Shown: in pieces, positions 17,348 to 26,208 of the stretch
Numbering within the stretch: position 1 is the stretch's first letter
Layout: each line of letters begins with the position of its first letter
Assembly: GCA_947570615.1 (NCBI GenBank)
Contig: CANOVJ010000013.1
Location: 1-64,000 of the forward strand
Length of the DNA: 64,000 bases
DNA from: an uncultured Lachnospiraceae bacterium
GTDB lineage: Bacteria; Bacillota; Clostridia; Lachnospirales; Lachnospiraceae
Reading direction: 5' to 3'
Notes under the pieces: generated by a model
Told to the model about the DNA's origin: nothing
The model's input: the letters and a program-made list of their open reading frames with translations, nothing else
The model's database searches: none
Made by a program: the position numbers and the translations under genes

Positions 17348-18727
17348 ATGGACTTACAAAATAAAAGGGTTCTGGTAGTGGGAACCGGAAAGAGCGGAAT
17401 CGGAGCGGCCCGGCTTCTCGGGGCGGTCGGCGCTGTCCCCGTGCTTTTTGACAGCAACGATAAGCTGGATGTGGAAAAGGTGAGGGAGCGGGCGGGAGAG
17501 ATCCCGGGCCTTGAAATCCTGACGGTGTCTGTTCCGGAGCAGGAGCAAAAAGCGTTTTCTCTTGTGGTGATCAGCCCCGGCGTTGCCATAGACGCGCCTT
17601 TTCTGGAGCAATATAAGAAAAATAACGTCCCCATCTGGGGGGAAATCGAGCTGGCCGGCGCCTTCTCCAGGGGAAGGATTGTGGCCATCACCGGCACCAA
17701 CGGAAAGACCACCACAACGACGCTGGTGGGAGAGATTCTCTCGGCGGTCTTCCCCTCCGTGTATGTGGTGGGAAACATCGGAAACCCCTACACGGAGATA
17801 GCGCTGGAGACAAAGGACGACACGGTGATCGTTGCGGAGATCAGCAGCTTCCAGCTCGAGACCATACACGCTTTCCGACCCGCGGTGTCCGCCATCTTAA
17901 ACGTCACGCCGGATCATCTCGACCGTCACCATACCATGGCGTGTTATGTGCAGGCCAAGGAGTCCATCGCCCGAAACCAGACGGATGCGGATGTGTGCGT
18001 GCTCAACTTCGAGGATCCGTATGCCAGGGATTTTGGGAGCAGATGCCCCGCCCGGCCCGTGTTCTTTTCCTCCGGGAGAGAGCTGGAGGAAGGGATTTTC
18101 CTGAGGGGAGAGAGGATCTGTCTCGCCGCGGCGGATGGGCAGAACGGGCGGAAGGTGACGGAGCTGATGGGAACCGGCGACATGAATCTGGTGGGCATGT
18201 GCAATGTGGAGAACGTGATGGCGGCCATCGCCATCTGTCTTGCCATGGGGGCGCCCATGGAGATCATACTCAGGACCATCAGGAGCTTTAAGGCGGTGGA
18301 GCACAGAATCGAGTTTGTGGCTTCCAGGAACGGGGTGGACTATTACAACGATTCCAAGGGAACCAATCCCGAAGCGGCCATCCAGGGGATCCGGGCCATG
18401 ACCAGGCCCACGGTGCTCATCGGCGGCGGTTATGATAAGCAGAGCGAGTACGACGCCTGGATCGAGGCCTTTGACGGGAAGGTCAGAGCCCTGGTGCTGA
18501 TCGGTCAGACACGGGAGAAGATTGCGGCCTGTGCAAGAGCCCACGGGATAGAGAATATTATCCTTGCGGACAGCTTTGAGCAGGCCTTTGCGGTCTGCGT
18601 GGAGCAGGCCAGGCCGGGGGATGCGGTTCTTCTCTCGCCGGCCTGCGCAAGCTGGGGGATGTTCCCCAACTATGAGGCCAGAGGAAAGCTGTTCAAAGAG
18701 TTGGTTGAAAAGATTGGAGTCAGTTGA
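17348..18727 (+). CDS. murD: UDP-N-acetylmuramoylalanine--D-glutamate ligase
   Basis: An ATP-dependent Mur ligase of 459 residues in the cytoplasm that adds D-Glu to UDP-MurNAc-Ala. It has an N-terminal Rossmann-like substrate domain (VLVVGTGKSGIGAARLL), the central ATPase loop GTNGKTTTTTL, a metal-site segment (AEISSFQLE), DHLDRH, and YYNDSKGTNPEAA in the C-terminal domain. The ATG at 17348 follows GGGAG at 9 nt. The stop overlaps the start of ftsW (TTGA). Confidence 0.95.
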   Translation: MDLQNKRVLVVGTGKSGIGAARLLGAVGAVPVLFDSNDKLDVEKVRERAGEIPGLEILTVSVPEQEQKAFSLVVISPGVAIDAPFLEQYKKNNVPIWGEIELAGAFSRGRIVAITGTNGKTTTTTLVGEILSAVFPSVYVVGNIGNPYTEIALETKDDTVIVAEISSFQLETIHAFRPAVSAILNVTPDHLDRHHTMACYVQAKESIARNQTDADVCVLNFEDPYARDFGSRCPARPVFFSSGRELEEGIFLRGERICLAAADGQNGRKVTELMGTGDMNLVGMCNVENVMAAIAICLAMGAPMEIILRTIRSFKAVEHRIEFVASRNGVDYYNDSKGTNPEAAIQGIRAMTRPTVLIGGGYDKQSEYDAWIEAFDGKVRALVLIGQTREKIAACARAHGIENIILADSFEQAFAVCVEQARPGDAVLLSPACASWGMFPNYEARGKLFKELVEKIGVS

Positions 18728-19920
18728 GCGTGGCAGGAAAAGAGCGGTACGGAAACAATCAGAGAAGAAGACAGACCCGGCGGCAGGAGACCTTTTTTGA
18801 CTATACCCTGCTCTTTGTGGTACTGTTTTTGCTGGCTTTCGGGCTGGTGATGCTCTATTCCGCCAGCTCTTACGACGCCAGCTTAAACTACAGGGGGGAC
18901 AGCGCCTATTTTCTGAGAAAGCAGGCGCTCTCCACAGTGCTGGGGCTGGTTGTCATGATCGTGGTGGCGAATATTCCCTACCATTTCTGGGAGCGGTTTG
19001 CCTTTCTGGGATGCGCGGTGTCCATTGTGCTGATTATCCTGGTTCTGACGCCCCTGGGCTATGAGTCCCACGGGGCCAGAAGGTGGCTGATGATTCTGGG
19101 CTTCTCCATCCAGCCCGCGGAGATCGCGAAGGTGGCGGTCATTCTCTTTCTGGCCAGCCTGATCTGCAAGATGGGGCGCAAGACCAGATCCTGGAAGGGA
19201 TTTGCCATGGTGCTGGCGCTTCCGGGCGTGATCTCCCTTCTGGTCTGGCAGATCACTGAGAATATGAGCTCGGCCATCATCATTTTCGGGATCGCGGTTC
19301 TGATGCTTTATGTGTCCTCCCCGGACTATAAGCGCTTTGTCCTTCTGGGGATCGCAGGGATCGCGGTGTGCGCCCTGGCAGTCTTCGTGATTGTGAAGAT
19401 CAACGAGACCCAGAGCACCAGCGCGCTTGGCGTGCGGGGAGCGCGTATCCTGGCCTGGCTGGATCCGGAGGCCTACGCCAGCGGCAAGGGCTTTCAGACG
19501 CTGCAATCCCTCTACGCCATCGGCTCCGGCGGGATCCTGGGAAAGGGGCTTGGCCAGAGCAAGCAGAAGCTGGGGTTCATGCCCGAGGCCCAGAACGATA
19601 TGATTTTCTCCATCATCTGCGAGGAGCTGGGGCTGTTCGGGGCTGTCTCCATTCTCCTCATGTTCCTTCTCCTGATCTGGCGTTTCATGGTCATCGCCAA
19701 CAATGCGTCGGATCTGTTCGGGGCCCTTTTAGTGGTGGGCGTCATGGGGCATATCGCCATCCAGGTCATTCTGAATGTGGCGGTGGTGACCAACACCATA
19801 CCCAATACGGGTATTTCCCTTCCCTTTATCAGCTACGGGGGTTCCTCGGTAATGTTCCTTCTGGCGGAGATCGGGCTGGTCTTAAGCGTGGGCAGGGGGA
19901 TCCATCTGAAGGACTTGTAA
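18724..19920 (+). CDS. ftsW: FtsW/RodA/SpoVE-family peptidoglycan glycosyltransferase
   Basis: A 398-residue SEDS protein with about ten membrane helices. It polymerises lipid II together with a class B PBP. The SEDS signatures are seen in YSASSYDASL near the N-terminus, the PAEIAKVAVILFLA helix and TGISLPFISYGGSS near the end. A TTG start overlapping the murD stop is used; GTG at 18730 is an alternative. Whether it is the vegetative FtsW or the sporulation SpoVE cannot be decided from this window. Position in the cluster favours ftsW. Confidence 0.9.
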   Translation: MSVAGKERYGNNQRRRQTRRQETFFDYTLLFVVLFLLAFGLVMLYSASSYDASLNYRGDSAYFLRKQALSTVLGLVVMIVVANIPYHFWERFAFLGCAVSIVLIILVLTPLGYESHGARRWLMILGFSIQPAEIAKVAVILFLASLICKMGRKTRSWKGFAMVLALPGVISLLVWQITENMSSAIIIFGIAVLMLYVSSPDYKRFVLLGIAGIAVCALAVFVIVKINETQSTSALGVRGARILAWLDPEAYASGKGFQTLQSLYAIGSGGILGKGLGQSKQKLGFMPEAQNDMIFSIICEELGLFGAVSILLMFLLLIWRFMVIANNASDLFGALLVVGVMGHIAIQVILNVAVVTNTIPNTGISLPFISYGGSSVMFLLAEIGLVLSVGRGIHLKDL

Positions 19921-19996
19921 GAAGGGAACCATTTTTCTCCGGTTACATATAGTAGAATAGGTCACAATTTGAAACCGGAAGGCAGATGGTGAGAAG

Positions 19997-21250
19997 TTGG
20001 ATACTATTCATATACGGGGAGGAAGCGCTCTTTTTGGAGAGACCAGGATACAGGGCTCAAAAAACGCGGTGCTGCCGGTGATGGCCGCCGCCCTTTTGAT
20101 CAGGGATGTCTCTACCCTGGAAAACTGTCCGCAGATTTCGGATGTCCGGCATATGCTGGCGCTGCTTGAGAGTATCGGGTGCAGGGTCAGGCATAAGGGA
20201 CATACCCTTACCATTGACGCAAGGAATATATCGGAAGATACCATGTCCGGGGAGAATGTTACGGGGATGCGATCCTCCATCACGCTGCTGGGAGCCATGC
20301 TGGGCAGGGTGGGGGAGGTGACAATGGCCTATCCCGGCGGGTGTGTGATCGGAGAGAGACCCATAGACATGCATCTGGACGCCCTGCGCAGGATGGGCGT
20401 GGCTGTCTATGAGAAGGAGGGCTGTTTTACCGCCAGGGCCAGATGCCTTGAGGGGACAGTCATAAGTCTGCCCTTTTCCAGCGTGGGAGTTACGGAAAAC
20501 GTGCTGCTTGCGGCGGTGATGGCCAGAGGGGTCACCGTGCTGCAAAATGCGGCCAGAGAGCCCGAGATCGTCACTCTGTGCGAGTTCCTCCGGGAGGCGG
20601 GAGCCGTCATTGAGGGAATCGGAGGGCCTGTCCTGATCATTCAGGGAGGGCATGAACTGCACGGGATCTGCTTCCGCATCCCGGCGGACCGGATTGTGGC
20701 GGGCACCTACCTGATGAGCGTGCTCGGAGCGGGGGGAAATATTTTTCTGGAGGATGCGCCTGTCTCTCAGATGCGCGCCGTGCTGCGCACGGCCCAGGAG
20801 ATCGGGGCGCAGATTCATATTTCACGGGAGGGCCTGAACGTGATTGCAGGCGGGTACAGGGCTCCGGTCCCCTGTCTGAAGACAGAGGTCTATCCTGGAT
20901 TCCCTACCGATATGCAGTCTCCGCTGATGGCGGTGCTTGCCTGTGTACCGGGAACAAGCATGATCGAGGAGACGATCTTTGAAAACCGGTTCCGCATTGT
21001 GGATCAGCTTCGCAGGATGGGCGCATGCATTGAGCTGCGGGGAACGAAACAGGCGGTGATCACGGGGGTGGACTCTCTTCTGGGCGCCCAGGTTACGGCG
21101 CAGGAGCTTCGGGGAGGAGCGGCCCTTGTGATCGCCGGATGCATGGCGCCCGGGGAGACCGTGATAACAAACCGTCATTTCATTGAGCGGGGATATGAGG
21201 ACATTTGCAGAGATTATCAGAATCTGGGGGCAAACATCCGTATCGGGTAA
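19997..21250 (+). CDS. murA: UDP-N-acetylglucosamine 1-carboxyvinyltransferase
   Basis: First committed step of peptidoglycan synthesis: adds enolpyruvate from PEP to UDP-GlcNAc. The 417-residue EPSP-synthase-fold enzyme shows GSKNAVLPVMAAAL near the N-terminus and the catalytic-loop Cys in YPGGCVIGERPIDMH, so it should be fosfomycin-sensitive. GFPTDMQSPLMA and the ERGYED C-terminal motif are also present. It starts at TTG (19997). Location between ftsW and divIB, in place of murG, is characteristic of this lineage's rearranged cluster. Confidence 0.93.
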   Translation: MDTIHIRGGSALFGETRIQGSKNAVLPVMAAALLIRDVSTLENCPQISDVRHMLALLESIGCRVRHKGHTLTIDARNISEDTMSGENVTGMRSSITLLGAMLGRVGEVTMAYPGGCVIGERPIDMHLDALRRMGVAVYEKEGCFTARARCLEGTVISLPFSSVGVTENVLLAAVMARGVTVLQNAAREPEIVTLCEFLREAGAVIEGIGGPVLIIQGGHELHGICFRIPADRIVAGTYLMSVLGAGGNIFLEDAPVSQMRAVLRTAQEIGAQIHISREGLNVIAGGYRAPVPCLKTEVYPGFPTDMQSPLMAVLACVPGTSMIEETIFENRFRIVDQLRRMGACIELRGTKQAVITGVDSLLGAQVTAQELRGGAALVIAGCMAPGETVITNRHFIERGYEDICRDYQNLGANIRIG

Positions 21251-21253
21251 GAG

Positions 21254-22096
21254 ATGGCAAAGAAGAGAACAAAAAAAGCGGGAATGATCAGGAAAGTAAA
21301 TATTGTACCGGTAAAGCCTGAAAAGCAGACGGCGGGCGGATTTGTGGCTAACCACAAAAGCCAGCTCATCATCGGGATTATGCTGTCCATTCTCGTGGCG
21401 GGCCTTGTGAGCGCGTACGCGTATGTGATTACCAATTATACCGTTACCACAGTGTACGTGGAGGGAAATGTCCACTATACCAATGAGGAAGTGATGGGGA
21501 TGGTGATGAAGGGGTATTATGGAAATAATTCCCTTCTTCTGTCCCTGAAGTACAGGGACAGAAGCGTGGAGGGGATCCCCTTTGTGGAAAAGATGGATGT
21601 TTCGGTGCTCGATCCCCATACCATCAGGATCGAGGTCTACGAGAAGGCCCTTGCGGGATATGTGGAATATCTGGAAAAATGCATGTATTTCGACAAGGAC
21701 GGGATCGTAGTGGAGAGCTCGGACAGGCGCACGCCGGGAGTGCCCATGGTGACGGGCTTTGCCTTTGATCATGTGATCGTACATGAACCCCTTCCGGTGG
21801 AGGATGAAACCATATTCAGGTCGGTTCTGAATATCACCCAGCTTGTGAATAAGTACAATCTCTCCGTGGACAGGATCTATTTCGGGAGCGACGATACCCT
21901 CACCCTGTATTTCGGGGGAGTGCGGGCGGCCCTCGGGACGGCGGATCATCTGGACGAAAAGATCATGAGTCTGCAGAACATGCTGCCCAGCCTGACGGAT
22001 CAGAAAGGGGTTCTGCACATGGAAAATTATACCGAGGAGACGGAAAATATTTCATTTGAGCCGGATAAGGCGATTAAAGTAGAAATTCAGGAGTAA
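21254..22096 (+). CDS. divIB: Cell division protein DivIB/FtsQ
   Basis: A 280-residue bitopic protein: basic cytoplasmic tail (about 38 residues), one membrane helix (LIIGIMLSILVAGLVSAYAY), then a POTRA-like domain starting VTTVYVEGNVHYTNEEVMG and a beta domain. It would bridge FtsL and septal PBPs outside the membrane. It starts 3 nt after murA with a weak ribosome site, suggesting translational coupling. The C-terminal tail is short and acidic. The family is weakly conserved, but topology and context agree. Confidence 0.85.
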   Translation: MAKKRTKKAGMIRKVNIVPVKPEKQTAGGFVANHKSQLIIGIMLSILVAGLVSAYAYVITNYTVTTVYVEGNVHYTNEEVMGMVMKGYYGNNSLLLSLKYRDRSVEGIPFVEKMDVSVLDPHTIRIEVYEKALAGYVEYLEKCMYFDKDGIVVESSDRRTPGVPMVTGFAFDHVIVHEPLPVEDETIFRSVLNITQLVNKYNLSVDRIYFGSDDTLTLYFGGVRAALGTADHLDEKIMSLQNMLPSLTDQKGVLHMENYTEETENISFEPDKAIKVEIQE

Positions 22097-22214
22097 AAAA
22101 CTGAAATTTGTGGTTGCTAATTCAGGAAAAAGATTATATGATAAACTATATGAGTTCAAAGGCTGGCATATGGTATGACAGTTCATTTTGGGAATGATGA
22201 AGGAGGAAACACTC

Positions 22215-23417
22215 TTGCTGGAAATTAAGACTAACGAAGCTGAATCTGCGGCCAGAATCATCGTCATCGGCGTAGGCGGAGCAGGTAATAATGCTGTAAA
22301 TAGAATGGTTGACGAATGTATCACAGGCGTGGAATTTATCGGGATCAATACGGACAAGCAGGCGCTTCAGCTCTGCCGTGCGCCCAAGCTCTTACAGATC
22401 GGTGAAAAGCTCACCAAGGGGCTGGGAGCGGGCGCCAAGCCTGAGATCGGGGAGAAGGCCGCCGAGGAGAGCAGCGAGGAGATTTCCGCGGTGCTTAAAG
22501 GGGCGGATATGGTATTCGTCACCTGCGGCATGGGAGGCGGTACCGGCACCGGCGCTGCGCCCATCGTTGCCAAGCTGGCCAAGGATATGGGGATCCTCAC
22601 CGTAGGCGTGGTGACCAAGCCCTTCCGGTTCGAGGCCCGGGCCCGTATGATCAACGCAATCAACGGTATTGAGAAGATCAAGGACAATGTAGACACCCTC
22701 ATCGTCATTCCCAATGATAAACTGCTTGAGATCGTGGATCGCCGCACCACCATGCCGGACGCTCTTAAGAAAGCGGACGAGGTGCTTCAGCAGGCGGTTC
22801 AGGGTATTACCGATCTGATCAACGTTCCCGCCGTGATCAATCTGGATTTCGCGGATGTACAGACTGTTATGAAGGATAAGGGAATCGCCCACATCGGAAT
22901 CGGAGAAGGAAAGGGCGACGACAAGGCCAGCGAGGCCGTCAAGATGGCGGTGGAGAGCCCGCTTCTTGAGACGACCATTTCGGGGGCAACCCATGTGATC
23001 ATCAACGTGTCCGGCGATATCACCCTGGCGGACGCTTCCGATGCCGCAAGCTATGTGCAGGAACTGGCGGGAGACGAGGTCAATATCATCTTCGGCGCCA
23101 TGTATGACGACACCAAGTGCGACAGCTGCCGCATCACCGTGATCGCCACCGGGCTTGAGGACGCGACCCTTCCCTCCAACAAGACCTTATCCTCCCAGGG
23201 CGTTTTTACGGGAAGATATACGAGGCCTGTTCAGCCCAATATTAACTTCCGCACCACCGCTTCCACAGGGGCGGAGACGGGGAATATGCAGGGACATGCT
23301 GCGGCGGTAACGCCCACCCAGCACAGGACGGTTCCGGGGATCACTTCGCCGGGCGATATCAGGAGCAATGTGGCGGACAAGCCCCTTAAGATACCGGATT
23401 TTCTGCAGAAGAAATAA
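22215..23417 (+). CDS. ftsZ: Cell division GTPase FtsZ
   Basis: Forms the cytokinetic Z ring. The 400-residue product has [13 protein letters not shown], the tubulin signature [24 protein letters not shown] and the T7 loop [11 protein letters not shown]. The C-terminal peptide IPDFLQKK is where partners such as SepF or FtsA bind. A TTG at 22215 is chosen because AAGGAGG lies 9 nt upstream and the protein then begins [15 protein letters not shown]; an ATG at 22188 precedes the ribosome site. ftsA is not adjacent. A terminator follows at 23476. Confidence 0.97.
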   Translation: MLEIKTNEAESAARIIVIGVGGAGNNAVNRMVDECITGVEFIGINTDKQALQLCRAPKLLQIGEKLTKGLGAGAKPEIGEKAAEESSEEISAVLKGADMVFVTCGMGGGTGTGAAPIVAKLAKDMGILTVGVVTKPFRFEARARMINAINGIEKIKDNVDTLIVIPNDKLLEIVDRRTTMPDALKKADEVLQQAVQGITDLINVPAVINLDFADVQTVMKDKGIAHIGIGEGKGDDKASEAVKMAVESPLLETTISGATHVIINVSGDITLADASDAASYVQELAGDEVNIIFGAMYDDTKCDSCRITVIATGLEDATLPSNKTLSSQGVFTGRYTRPVQPNINFRTTASTGAETGNMQGHAAAVTPTQHRTVPGITSPGDIRSNVADKPLKIPDFLQKK

Positions 23418-23475
23418 CGTTCATCTGATGCGGGAAGCCGGAAGATTCAGAGAATGTATAAAGACTGGTTTGGTG

Positions 23476-23509
23476 AAAAGACTGTGATGATGGGATTGCA
23501 GTCTTTTTT
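23476..23509 (+). terminator. Intrinsic terminator after ftsZ
   Basis: AAAAGACTG (23476-23484) pairs with CAGTCTTTT (23499-23507), and the T run extends to 23509. It closes the division cluster. Confidence 0.85.
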
Positions 23510-23510
23510 A

Positions 23511-23650
23511 TGCGCAGGGGCGCACAGGGGAATCTGCTGCCGATGCAGCGTGCGCCCCGCGCGGCGGGCAGAGGGAAAATCGCCTCTGCTCGATCACAGC
23601 CGCACAGGGGAATTTGTTGCTGTTGTAGCGTGCGCCCCGTGCGGCGGCCC
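23511..23650 (+). repeat. Terminator-associated structured repeat, two tandem copies
   Basis: Copy one: GGGGCGCAC (23517-23525) pairs perfectly with GTGCGCCCC (23550-23558) around CTGCTGCCGATGCAG. Next, GGGCAGAGG (23566-23574) pairs with CCTCTGCTC (23583-23591). Copy two (23601-23648) repeats the first hairpin 80 bp on, with base changes. Related copies follow terminators at 25131, 32807 and 58241. The ATG of the M18 gene lies just after. Confidence 0.65.
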
Positions 23651-23674
23651 ACACAGAAAGGCAGGAGAGAGAGG

Positions 23675-24982
23675 ATGCAGAAGGAGAATTTAGCGGCGGC
23701 GAAAAGCTGTCTCGCGTTCATTGACAGGAGCGTAACCGCATTCCACACAGTAGAAAATGCGGGAAAAATACTGGAGGAGAACGGTTTTGCGCAGCTGAGG
23801 GAAAGCGAACCATGGACTGTTGCGCCGGGGAGGGGATATTTTGTGAAGAGAAACGATTCCTCCCTGATCGCGTTCAGGCTTCCGCAGGGGGAAGCGAAGG
23901 GATTTCATATTGTGGCCTCCCACAGTGATTCCCCCTGCTTCAAGCTCAAGGCAGGAGCGGAGACCTCTGTGGAAAAAAGCTATGTAAGGCTGAATGTGGA
24001 GCCCTACGGGGGAATGCTTTATGCCTCCTGGTTTGACCGAAGTCTTTCTGTGGCGGGACGGATTGTCTGCCGGGAGGATGGGAGGCTGGTCAGCAAAACC
24101 GTCAATATCGACGAGGATCTTCTGGTGATCCCCAATGTGGCGGTTCACCTGGATCGTGAAATGAACAAAAAACTGGCTTACAATCCCCAGATCGATCTGC
24201 AGCCGCTTTTAAGCGCCGCCCCCACACAGCAGGAGGAGCAGGAAAAGCAGCAGGACGATATTCTCATGAAAAAGATCGCCTCTCAGGCGGGCGTTGAGCG
24301 GGAGAATATTCTGGGGAAGGATCTGTATCTGTATGTGCGCGACCAGGGCAGGCTGGCCGGGGCGCAGCAGGAGCTCATGCTCTCTCCCAGACTGGACGAT
24401 CTGGAGTGCGTCTTTGCCTCCCTGGAGGGCTTCCTGAAAGGGATGCCTCAGAAGTACATTTCAGTCTGCGCAGTTTTCGACAATGAGGAGGTGGGAAGTC
24501 TGACGAAGCAGGGCGCGGCCTCCACCTTCCTTAAGGATACGCTGGAGCGGATCGGGGAGGAATCCGGAAAAACGAACAGAGCATATCGGCAGATGCTCAC
24601 GGAGAGCTTTATGATTTCCGCGGACAACGCCCACGGCCTGCACCCCAATCATCCCGAAAAATCTGAGCCCGCGGCAAGGCCTTATCTCAACAGAGGGATT
24701 GTGATCAAGTTCCACGGCGGCCAGAAATACACCACAGACGCCTGGTCGGAGGCTGTGATGCGGGATCTGTGCGAGAGGGCCCAGGTTCCCTGCCAGTCCT
24801 ACTGTAACCGTTCGGATATCGGAGGCGGTTCCACACTTGGAAACATTTCCGCCGGTCAGGTGTCCATCCCCACGGTGGATATCGGCCTTGCCCAGCTTGC
24901 CATGCACTCTGCTGTGGAGACGGCCGGAAGTATGGATATCGCGTATCTGATTCGTGTGCTGGAGGTATTCTACGGAGAGTGA
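23675..24982 (+). CDS. apeB: M18-family aminopeptidase
   Basis: A 435-residue zinc metallo-aminopeptidase, the usual size for bacterial M18 (aspartyl-type aminopeptidase). Metal and catalytic residues are visible in IVASHSDSPCFKLK, LSPRLDDLE, FDNEEVGSLTKQGA and SADNAHGLHPNHPEK. A C-terminal SDIGGGSTLGNIS segment is also present. It is cytoplasmic and trims N-terminal residues from peptides. The start at 23675 is taken from the AGGAGAGAGAGG before it; the frame is open further upstream through the structured repeats. It is flanked by terminators on both sides, so probably monocistronic. Confidence 0.9.
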   Translation: MQKENLAAAKSCLAFIDRSVTAFHTVENAGKILEENGFAQLRESEPWTVAPGRGYFVKRNDSSLIAFRLPQGEAKGFHIVASHSDSPCFKLKAGAETSVEKSYVRLNVEPYGGMLYASWFDRSLSVAGRIVCREDGRLVSKTVNIDEDLLVIPNVAVHLDREMNKKLAYNPQIDLQPLLSAAPTQQEEQEKQQDDILMKKIASQAGVERENILGKDLYLYVRDQGRLAGAQQELMLSPRLDDLECVFASLEGFLKGMPQKYISVCAVFDNEEVGSLTKQGAASTFLKDTLERIGEESGKTNRAYRQMLTESFMISADNAHGLHPNHPEKSEPAARPYLNRGIVIKFHGGQKYTTDAWSEAVMRDLCERAQVPCQSYCNRSDIGGGSTLGNISAGQVSIPTVDIGLAQLAMHSAVETAGSMDIAYLIRVLEVFYGE

Positions 24983-25031
24983 GAACGATGCGCCGGAGCG
25001 GTTGACGAGCCGGCTCACTGTCATAAAAGAT

Positions 25032-25131
25032 GCTGTCGCAAAACGGCAGATTCGCACAATATGTTGTGTCAATATTCTGAAATGACATATACATATTGTG
25101 GAATTTCCGGCTTTTGCGACAGCCTTTTTTT
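25032..25131 (+). terminator. Very long imperfect hairpin with U run
   Basis: GCTGTCGCAAAA (25032-25043) pairs with TTTTGCGACAGC (25112-25123). An inner CACAATATG/CATATTGTG stem extends the arms to roughly 30 bases, and T7 follows. It can end transcription from the M18 gene. Its length suggests it may also be a small dispersed element (MITE-like). Confidence 0.7.
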
Positions 25132-25205
25132 GTGCGCGGACACACGCAGGGGAATCTGCCCTTTATGCGGCGCGGGAAAGGCTGGGGAGATAGATTTTTC
25201 CCCGC
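25132..25205 (+). repeat. Degenerate terminator-associated repeat
   Basis: Directly after the terminator T run this shares CGCAGGGGAATCTGC with the copy after ftsZ and has a following stem GGGGA/TCCCC. It is a weaker match than the copies at 23511 and 32808. Confidence 0.4.
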
Positions 25206-25254
25206 CGGATCCTGTCGGTTTTCTGCGATAAATGAACCGGCGGGGGACAATGTT

Positions 25255-25287
25255 TTGACAAAATGTGAAAGCATTAATGTTTATAAT
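25255..25287 (+). promoter_or_regulatory. spoIIG promoter with 21-bp spacer and Spo0A-like box
   Basis: Perfect TTGACA (25255-25260) and TATAAT (25282-25287) are separated by 21 bp instead of 17. TGACAAA overlapping the -35 matches the 0A box TGNCGAA at all but one position. The Bacillus spoIIG promoter is known for the same long spacer (22 bp) and Spo0A activation. Confidence 0.7.
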
Positions 25288-25334
25288 GAACAGGTACATG
25301 AGTGCTCCTTCCATTTCCGGGAGCGCTTCGGGAA

Positions 25335-26180
25335 ATGGAGGTGAAAGATTGCAGGGTGCAATTACAGGGTACGGTTTACATTGACAGTGTATTTCTGGTC
25401 AATCTGGTGATGGATCTGTACCTGCTCGCGCTCACGGTAAAGATTCTCGGAAAGACTGTCACGTACGCGAGGATTTTTGCGGGAAGCGCAGTGGGTGCGG
25501 CGGGATATTGTATCGTCCTGTGCCTGCCGGAGCTGCCAGGTTCACTGAAGGTACTCTTTGGGATGATCCCGGTGGGGGCGTTGATGATAAAGATCACCTG
25601 CCGGACGGACGGGATCCGGGAGCTTGTTCGGGGAATGGGATATCTGTACACCTTCTCCTTTGTTCTGGGAGGGTTCATCCTGTTTCTGAAGGGGCGGATC
25701 GGAGAGCTTTCGGGAGGCGGAGATTCCATAGCGGTATTATCAGGCGCGGCCTTTACAGGCTATGCTCTGTGCCGGAGGGGGATAATCCTTTTCCAGGAGA
25801 GGAAAAGAAATCCAGGGAGAGGAAATCTCTTTTGCAGGGTAAGCCTTCCCGGGGACGAGGGGCCTGTGGAGTTTCAGGCGCTGATCGATACCGGAAACGG
25901 ACTCACGGAGCCCGTCAGCCAAAAACCGGTTGCAATTCTGGAGGCGCAGGCCTGGGACAGAATGAAAACACGGATGCAGCCGGAAAAGTACAGAGTCATT
26001 CCCTATCACAGCATCGGAAAGGAAAACGGTGTGATGGAAGGCTATGAGATTGATACCATGAGGGTGATGAGAAAGGAAAACGAGAAACAGTACGATAAGG
26101 TGATAATCGCCATATTTAAGGGGAAGGTATCCGGAAAAGGCAGTTATCAGATGATATTGCCGCCGGAATTATCGGTATAG
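25335..26180 (+). CDS. spoIIGA: Sporulation sigma-E processing peptidase SpoIIGA
   Basis: A mother-cell membrane aspartic protease that removes the pro-sequence of sigma-E. The N-terminal half has about five hydrophobic helices beginning YIDSVFLVNLVMDLYLL. The cytoplasmic protease half has the active-site motif ALIDTGNGLTEPVS. The start is uncertain: ATG 25335 is used, but GTG 25356 gives the Bacillus-like N-terminus and lies after GGAGGTGA. It is immediately upstream of its substrate gene sigE, as in other spore formers, and is driven by the long-spacer promoter at 25255. Confidence 0.9.
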   Translation: MEVKDCRVQLQGTVYIDSVFLVNLVMDLYLLALTVKILGKTVTYARIFAGSAVGAAGYCIVLCLPELPGSLKVLFGMIPVGALMIKITCRTDGIRELVRGMGYLYTFSFVLGGFILFLKGRIGELSGGGDSIAVLSGAAFTGYALCRRGIILFQERKRNPGRGNLFCRVSLPGDEGPVEFQALIDTGNGLTEPVSQKPVAILEAQAWDRMKTRMQPEKYRVIPYHSIGKENGVMEGYEIDTMRVMRKENEKQYDKVIIAIFKGKVSGKGSYQMILPPELSV

Positions 26181-26208
26181 AATATTGACATAGCGGGAGG
26201 AACTGGGA

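Noticed and set aside
20822..22018. 398-codon minus-strand frame opposite murA/divIB
   Set aside because: Shadow ORF: both plus-strand genes have clear family motifs, and the antisense product has none.
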